Below are positions 27,101 to 31,996 of a DNA stretch of 31,996 nucleotides, piece after piece; the stretch's first letter is position 1, and each line of letters starts with the position of its first letter. The stretch comes from Christensenella sp. UBA4247 (GTDB lineage: Bacteria > Bacillota > Clostridia > Christensenellales > CAG-1252): NCBI GenBank assembly GCA_002395405.1, contig DGWX01000008.1, positions 1 to 31,996 on the forward strand, given 5' to 3'. Below the pieces are notes generated by a model that saw only the letters and a program-made list of their open reading frames with translations, ran no database searches and was not told where the DNA came from. The position numbers and the translations under genes were made by a program.

Positions 27101-27941
27101 CACCGGAACGCTCTTGCTCCAAGGAAACGGCGTCGCTTCGGCGAATTACAGCTATTCGGGCAGCACTCTTACGATCAAATCCACCTTCCTTTCGACCCTG
27201 CCTCTCGGAGAAAACGTGTTCGTTGCGAAGAGCGGAACGGAGAGCGCCTCGCTTACGGTCAAAGTAGAAAACAACGTTACGCCGCAGATCGTTTCGGACG
27301 ACGCGCAAACGAGAGAAGGAGTTCTGTCTCTTTATTACGAAAAGGCGAAGGAGAAAGAGCTTTATTTCGAAATGATCCTCGGGGGCTATCCCATTAAGCA
27401 AGTCGTTTCGGACGGCGCGCCCGAGCTTCAATACGCCGTAAAAGAATCGGCGGAAAAGGGAACCACGCGCTTGACGATCAATCCGGATTTCCTGAAAAGC
27501 ATAAACTGCGGTTCTTATGAGTATCGCATCGTAACGGACGTTATCAGCATGCTCTTTACCCTGACCGTAACCAATTCGGCGGAACCGACCCCGATCTCTC
27601 AAACGTCTCTTAGCTATACGAAGGGAACGAAAGGCGATCTTACCGTTAAGTTCGTCAGCAACGACAAGGAGATCAAAAAGATCGAATGCTTTGGCTCGAA
27701 CCTCGCGAATAACGCGATGGCGAGCGCGATCGGAATGGGCGAACAATGGCAATGGGACAGCGCGACCGAGACTTTGACCCTCGTAGGCGGCGAATACTGC
27801 TATGCGGAATATTTGAGCGCCGGCTACTATAAGCTCGTCCTTTATTTCGGAGACCCGAAGGAGAAAAACGAAAGCAAATGGACGACGGTCAATATCGGTT
27901 TGACCGTAAACGAGCGCGCCGCGGCATATATTCCGGAATAA
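24132..27941 (+). CDS. Membrane-anchored extracellular protein with six X2-like repeats (paralog 2)
   Basis: 1269 residues, same architecture as the preceding gene: N-terminal span (about 4-29) followed by GNKGGEP, a conserved head (DAYFD, SYQIWIYAAEFA, GDIEGYEYNGLAAYTVLRES), a beta-rich, glycine-containing middle ending in PLFEFGSKYLI, then six X2-like modules from about residue 708. By eye about two-thirds of residues match paralog 1 in the first 95 after the anchor; residues about 270-340 match poorly. Repeat n of one copy resembles repeat n of the other, so the whole gene was duplicated after the array formed. The C-terminal repeat carries an insertion (NNAMASAIGMGEQWQWD). No catalytic motif, lipobox or sorting signal is seen. 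The function is unknown; binding of carbohydrate or wall polymer is inference from the X2 resemblance. Confidence 0.85.
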   Translation: MKKVLIVIPILIVVAAAAVLGLFAAGIIGNKGGEPVAQAITESAEELGFFGDLKEDAYFDILADKDPSTAMDNYVVIRDKKGDKVALRSTRLETGLYRITAREGFKKRSSYQIWIYAAEFAAEKYAGLTTFIFRTEGEEADTLVVKEDIERTERAGTQVELVTIGEDSFYNVILAYAAEKRFQEGDVILAQKPNEEDVDPDLAPLYEGDIEGYEYNGLAAYTVLRESQVVNGREEIFCRLSKLDEVIEEMDIYKKLEISEDTLTVNEEAIRDALENSDLFAAVVEAANETYEQEAVDLISFKGGLPAVTVRSEAPVVKAGVSWEVETDRIRLVCTISITFAKSATLILQFDNTITLEPVFDASCSFDTSGVDLDLNVGMKLRTETVFSIKMEVSDVNNIPKSFETFKQNLVKKENALDNKPVGGDIPFFSYNVPIWIFVLEFEIGMEMNFEIRAEIGFEYRYVTETEFGITFVNGSFDVYKSFTSKGTASDLVLLGHVRAECGVYVRFNVTCLKIVGVGVRASAGIYGDLDGQIRMEFMTEETEGNFIMGYYIAGGAYVSLKFHLKAGFSLPIIGFVGFKKDFEIKKWEFPLFEFGSKYLIRSADDQAIEIRGPNAKIPDINAVAYDITLLRDELNFPVSVNEFKFEYLDDAEKYLTFSPKDGLVFVKSSVGEEFTKKIKLIAKTNKEATCILTFHKDAVMPTCEKPELKYDVKDGGDLVFDVKLNQSDFIVLSGENITAANYTVDATGRLTMSGNFLSSLPMGEHTFIYSTSRGSIYLTVIVANSTPISVEKNTATFNKSAKANVTFKLSLSGNYVKSVSDLDKSDYYVDKSGTMVIFALGLMDQEVGEKTFVITSSNDTTALVKINVKDDRAPALYQDTYPFGKSAAVRKDVVVSFEKYGYTLSKVDGNGITASDYVIKGNEVTLKASFLSTLTAGEYLFALKFRSGNGETSRNVTVKVIENASLLAYNSYAVFDKDDPTDASFNVVSTGTLLLQGNGVASANYSYSGSTLTIKSTFLSTLPLGENVFVAKSGTESASLTVKVENNVTPQIVSDDAQTREGVLSLYYEKAKEKELYFEMILGGYPIKQVVSDGAPELQYAVKESAEKGTTRLTINPDFLKSINCGSYEYRIVTDVISMLFTLTVTNSAEPTPISQTSLSYTKGTKGDLTVKFVSNDKEIKKIECFGSNLANNAMASAIGMGEQWQWDSATETLTLVGGEYCYAEYLSAGYYKLVLYFGDPKEKNESKWTTVNIGLTVNERAAAYIPE
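26250..27938 (+). repeat. Six tandem X2-like module repeats in paralog 2
   Basis: Units begin near residues 708, 795, 881, 974, 1065 and 1158, almost the same phase as in paralog 1. Repeat 2 (ATFNKSAKANVTFKL) and repeat 3 (FGKSAAVRKDV, FEKYGYTLSKV) are nearly identical to their positional partners in the other gene. Confidence 0.75.
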
Positions 27942-27992
27942 AACCGCATTTGCTTTTTCATAAAGCCTCGATTTCGAAATACAACGAAATAA

Positions 27993-28030
27993 CGGCGTAA
28001 CGAAATTCTCGTTACGCCGCGTTTATTTTC
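27993..28030 (+). terminator. Intrinsic terminator after X2 paralog 2
   Basis: CGGCGTAACGA (27993-28003) and TCGTTACGCCG (28009-28019) form a perfect 11-bp stem with a 5-nt loop, followed by CGTTTATTTTC. The stem is strong but the T-run is interrupted. Confidence 0.8.
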
Positions 28031-28036
28031 TTATCG

Positions 28037-28084
28037 GCGCCGTTACGTTTCGCACGCGGCAAACGCGTTGCGGCGCTCTTTTGC
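28037..28084 (+). terminator. Possible second terminator
   Basis: GCGCCG (28037-28042) can pair with CGGCGC (28071-28076), with an inner GCAA/TTGC stem, followed by TCTTTT. It would back up the preceding terminator and shield the str operon from read-through. The long internal loop makes this tentative. Confidence 0.4.
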
Positions 28085-28122
28085 AAATTCGATTTTACGA
28101 AGAAAAAAATATCGATATTTAT

Positions 28123-28151
28123 TTGACTAACGCTTGCAGAATTGATAAAAT
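28123..28151 (+). promoter_or_regulatory. Sigma-A-type promoter of the str operon
   Basis: TTGACT (28123-28128), a 17-nt spacer and TAAAAT (28146-28151), each one base from consensus. It lies about 50 nt before the first gene and follows an AT-rich stretch (28111-28122) that could act as an UP-like element. Confidence 0.85.
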
Positions 28152-28202
28152 AAGGAAGCTTGTAAGAAATTGCAAGTAATTTTGTCGTCATTTGAGGAAC
28201 CT

Positions 28203-28460
28203 ATGGCGGAAGATTATAAAACCTTAATGGATAATTCCCCCCAAAAAGTTGTTGGGCTGAAACAAGTTTTAAGGGGTATTACAGACGGCACAGTATGGTG
28301 TGTCATCGTGTCGTCGGATTCGGAAGAATTTATCAAAAAAGCGTGCCGCGAAGCGGCGCACGGCAAGAGCGTTTCCTTTAAGAGAGGGCCTTCGATGGCG
28401 GAACTCGGAAAGGAAGCGAGGATCGAAGTCGGCGCGGCGGTCGTGGGGCTGGTTCGGTAA
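28203..28460 (+). CDS. L7Ae/YbxF-like ribosomal protein
   Basis: 85 residues of the L7Ae/L30e/Gadd45 RNA-binding fold, a family that binds kink-turn RNA. Seen: KVVGLKQVLRGITDG near the N-terminus, where the family has the G.kqv.kai..G loop; then VIVSSDSEEF and a final GAAVVGLV strand. Bacillota commonly have such a gene (YbxF, RplGB) directly before rpsL. The ATG at 28203 has GAGG (28194-28197) 5 nt upstream and is preferred over a TTG at 28170 that would sit in the leader. Here it is the first gene of its transcription unit, with no rpoBC upstream. Confidence 0.85.
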   Translation: MAEDYKTLMDNSPQKVVGLKQVLRGITDGTVWCVIVSSDSEEFIKKACREAAHGKSVSFKRGPSMAELGKEARIEVGAAVVGLVR

Positions 28461-28591
28461 ATTCGAAGAAAAAAAAGCAAGGGGCTTCGGCTCCGTCTCT
28501 CGGAAGTTTGCTGCTTCTATAGCGAGAGAAAAGGCTTTCTCCCCTAAGGGTTGACGGGGGTCTAAGCGCAAGACTACAAGGAGGTCAAGAT
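28461..28591 (+). promoter_or_regulatory. Structured leader between the L7Ae-like gene and rpsL
   Basis: 131 nt without a gene. GGGGC-TTCG-GCTCC (28481-28494) is a stem closed by the very stable UUCG tetraloop. CTCTCG (28497-28502) can pair with CGAGAG (28523-28528), and CCCC (28541-28544) with a G-run near 28556-28560. No T-run follows, so it is not a simple terminator. It may be an autoregulatory or processing site; function is inference. AAGGAGG (28578-28584) serves rpsL. Confidence 0.45.
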
Positions 28592-28963
28592 ATGCCAACA
28601 ATCAATCAGTTAATTAGGCACGGTAGAGAGAAGCAGGAGTCCAAAACTCTCGCTCCTATTTTGCAGAGCTGCCCGCAGCGTCGCGGCGTTTGCCTGTCCG
28701 TTACTACCACCACGCCTAAGAAGCCGAACTCCGCAATGCGTAAGATCGCGAGGGTGCGCCTCTCGAACGGAATGGAAGGTACCGTTTATATTCCCGGTAT
28801 CGGCCATAACTTGCAAGAGCACAGCGTCGTTTTGATCCGTGGCGGAAGGGTAAAAGACTTACCCGGTGTTAGGTATCATATCGTGCGTGGAGCGCTCGAT
28901 ACCGCAGGCGTTGCAAAACGCAAGCAGGCTCGCTCCAAGTACGGCGCAAAGAAACCTAAATAA
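28592..28963 (+). CDS. rpsL: Small ribosomal subunit protein S12
   Basis: A 123-residue S12 protein of the 30S decoding centre. [12 protein letters not shown] at the N-terminus, [10 protein letters not shown] (about residues 38-47), [30 protein letters not shown] and the basic tail [15 protein letters not shown] are all present. The lysine in TPKKPNSA is the position whose change gives streptomycin resistance in many bacteria, and it has the wild-type residue. The full length is typical. The ribosome binding site AAGGAGG lies 7 nt before the ATG. rpsG follows after 40 nt. Confidence 0.98.
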   Translation: MPTINQLIRHGREKQESKTLAPILQSCPQRRGVCLSVTTTTPKKPNSAMRKIARVRLSNGMEGTVYIPGIGHNLQEHSVVLIRGGRVKDLPGVRYHIVRGALDTAGVAKRKQARSKYGAKKPK

Positions 28964-29003
28964 TCAACTATTTTAATTTATAAGAATAAGGAGATAATAT
29001 AGT

Positions 29004-29474
29004 ATGCCAAGAAGAAGTGGTGTGCCTAAGCGTGACGTGCTCCCCGATCCTATTTATCACGATAAGGTCGTAACCAAACTCGTCAACCAAATTATGCTTG
29101 ACGGTAAGAAAGGAACGGCGGAGTCCATCGTTTACGGGGCATTTCATATTGTTGAGGAAAAAACCGGAACGAGCCCTGTGGAAGTTTTCAAGAAAGCTCT
29201 TGCGAACGTTATGCCGCAGGTCGAAGTTAAGGCGAGAAGGGTCGGCGGCGCGACGTATCAAGTTCCGCAGGAGATCCGCGAAGAAAGAAGGCAAACGTTG
29301 GGCATTCGTTGGCTCGTTACCTTTATGAGAAAGCGCGGCGAGAAGACGAGCGATCAAAGACTTGCCGGCGAGCTTATGGACGCGTCGAACGGCGTAGGAA
29401 ACGCAGTAAAGAAGAGAGACGAAATGCATCGTATGGCGGAAGCCAACAAGGCGTTCGCTCATTATCGTTGGTAG
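29004..29474 (+). CDS. rpsG: Small ribosomal subunit protein S7
   Basis: A 156-residue primary 16S rRNA-binding protein that nucleates the 30S head. [17 protein letters not shown] at the start, [34 protein letters not shown] and the C-terminal [15 protein letters not shown] match the family throughout. AAGGAG (28988-28993) precedes the ATG. In E. coli S7 represses str operon translation; whether that holds here is unknown. fusA begins 8 nt after the stop. Confidence 0.98.
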   Translation: MPRRSGVPKRDVLPDPIYHDKVVTKLVNQIMLDGKKGTAESIVYGAFHIVEEKTGTSPVEVFKKALANVMPQVEVKARRVGGATYQVPQEIREERRQTLGIRWLVTFMRKRGEKTSDQRLAGELMDASNGVGNAVKKRDEMHRMAEANKAFAHYRW

Positions 29475-29482
29475 GATAGAAA

Positions 29483-31546
<2,064 letters not shown>

Positions 31547-31562
31547 TATAATTAAAAAAGTT

Positions 31563-31576
31563 GCAGCGATAGCTGC
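31563..31576 (+). promoter_or_regulatory. 5' stem-loop of the tuf transcript
   Basis: GCAGC-GATA-GCTGC is a 5-bp perfect stem with a tetraloop a few bases after the predicted tuf start site. No T-run follows. It may stabilise the mRNA 5' end or mildly attenuate. Confidence 0.4.
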
Positions 31577-31619
31577 TTCAAAAATATATTGTTAAAAGTA
31601 ATTAGGAGGATAATTAACA

Positions 31620-31996
<377 letters not shown>

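Noticed and set aside
28551..28580. TTGACG at 28551 as a promoter for rpsL
   Set aside because: At 17 nt spacing the -10 would be CTACAA, a poor match, and the region looks like a structured transcript instead.

Overview
The window is a chromosomal segment of a Gram-positive bacterium, most likely an uncultured Clostridia-type member of the Bacillota. The evidence is a str operon opening with an L7Ae/YbxF-like gene before rpsL, strong GGAGG-type ribosome binding sites, sigma-A-like TTGACA/TATAAT promoters, an ArgJ-based arginine pathway, and large N-terminally anchored surface proteins with X2-like repeats. The species cannot be fixed from sequence alone.

Layout. (1) 1-6606, minus strand: the first 2202 codons of a giant secreted RHS/YD-repeat protein, unbroken in frame. 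Its C-terminus, where any toxin or effector tip would lie, is beyond the left edge. (2) 6607-7003: a 397-bp divergent regulatory region with a near-consensus promoter for the arginine operon and a pair of AT-rich direct repeats. (3) 7004-17913: a tightly packed operon argG-argH-argC-argJ-argB-argD-argF-carB, with gaps of 16 nt or less and several overlaps. It encodes the whole glutamate-to-arginine route plus the large subunit of carbamoyl-phosphate synthetase; carA is absent. A bidirectional terminator ends it. (4) 17980-18447, minus: a small helical protein of unknown function. (5) 18677-19903: a cation/proton antiporter. (6) 20130-27941: two tandem paralogous genes of about 1250-1270 codons for membrane-anchored extracellular proteins ending in six X2-like beta-sandwich repeats. 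Each gene is followed by a terminator, and the second has its own promoter. (7) 28203-31996: the str operon, L7Ae-like gene-rpsL-rpsG-fusA-tuf. It has its own promoter and a further strong promoter for tuf overlapping the end of fusA. tuf runs off the right edge.

How it works together. The arginine operon makes acetylornithine from glutamate by the recycling ArgJ route. ArgF, supplied with carbamoyl phosphate by CarB, then makes citrulline, and ArgG/ArgH complete arginine. The ArgB N-terminal helix suggests arginine feedback on acetylglutamate kinase. The str operon is ordinary translation machinery. The least understood parts are the tandem X2-repeat pair and the RHS protein with four inserted binding-type modules. 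These look like the cell-surface interaction part of the window and are the best place to look for something undescribed. No tRNA, rRNA, CRISPR array, insertion sequence or integrase was seen.
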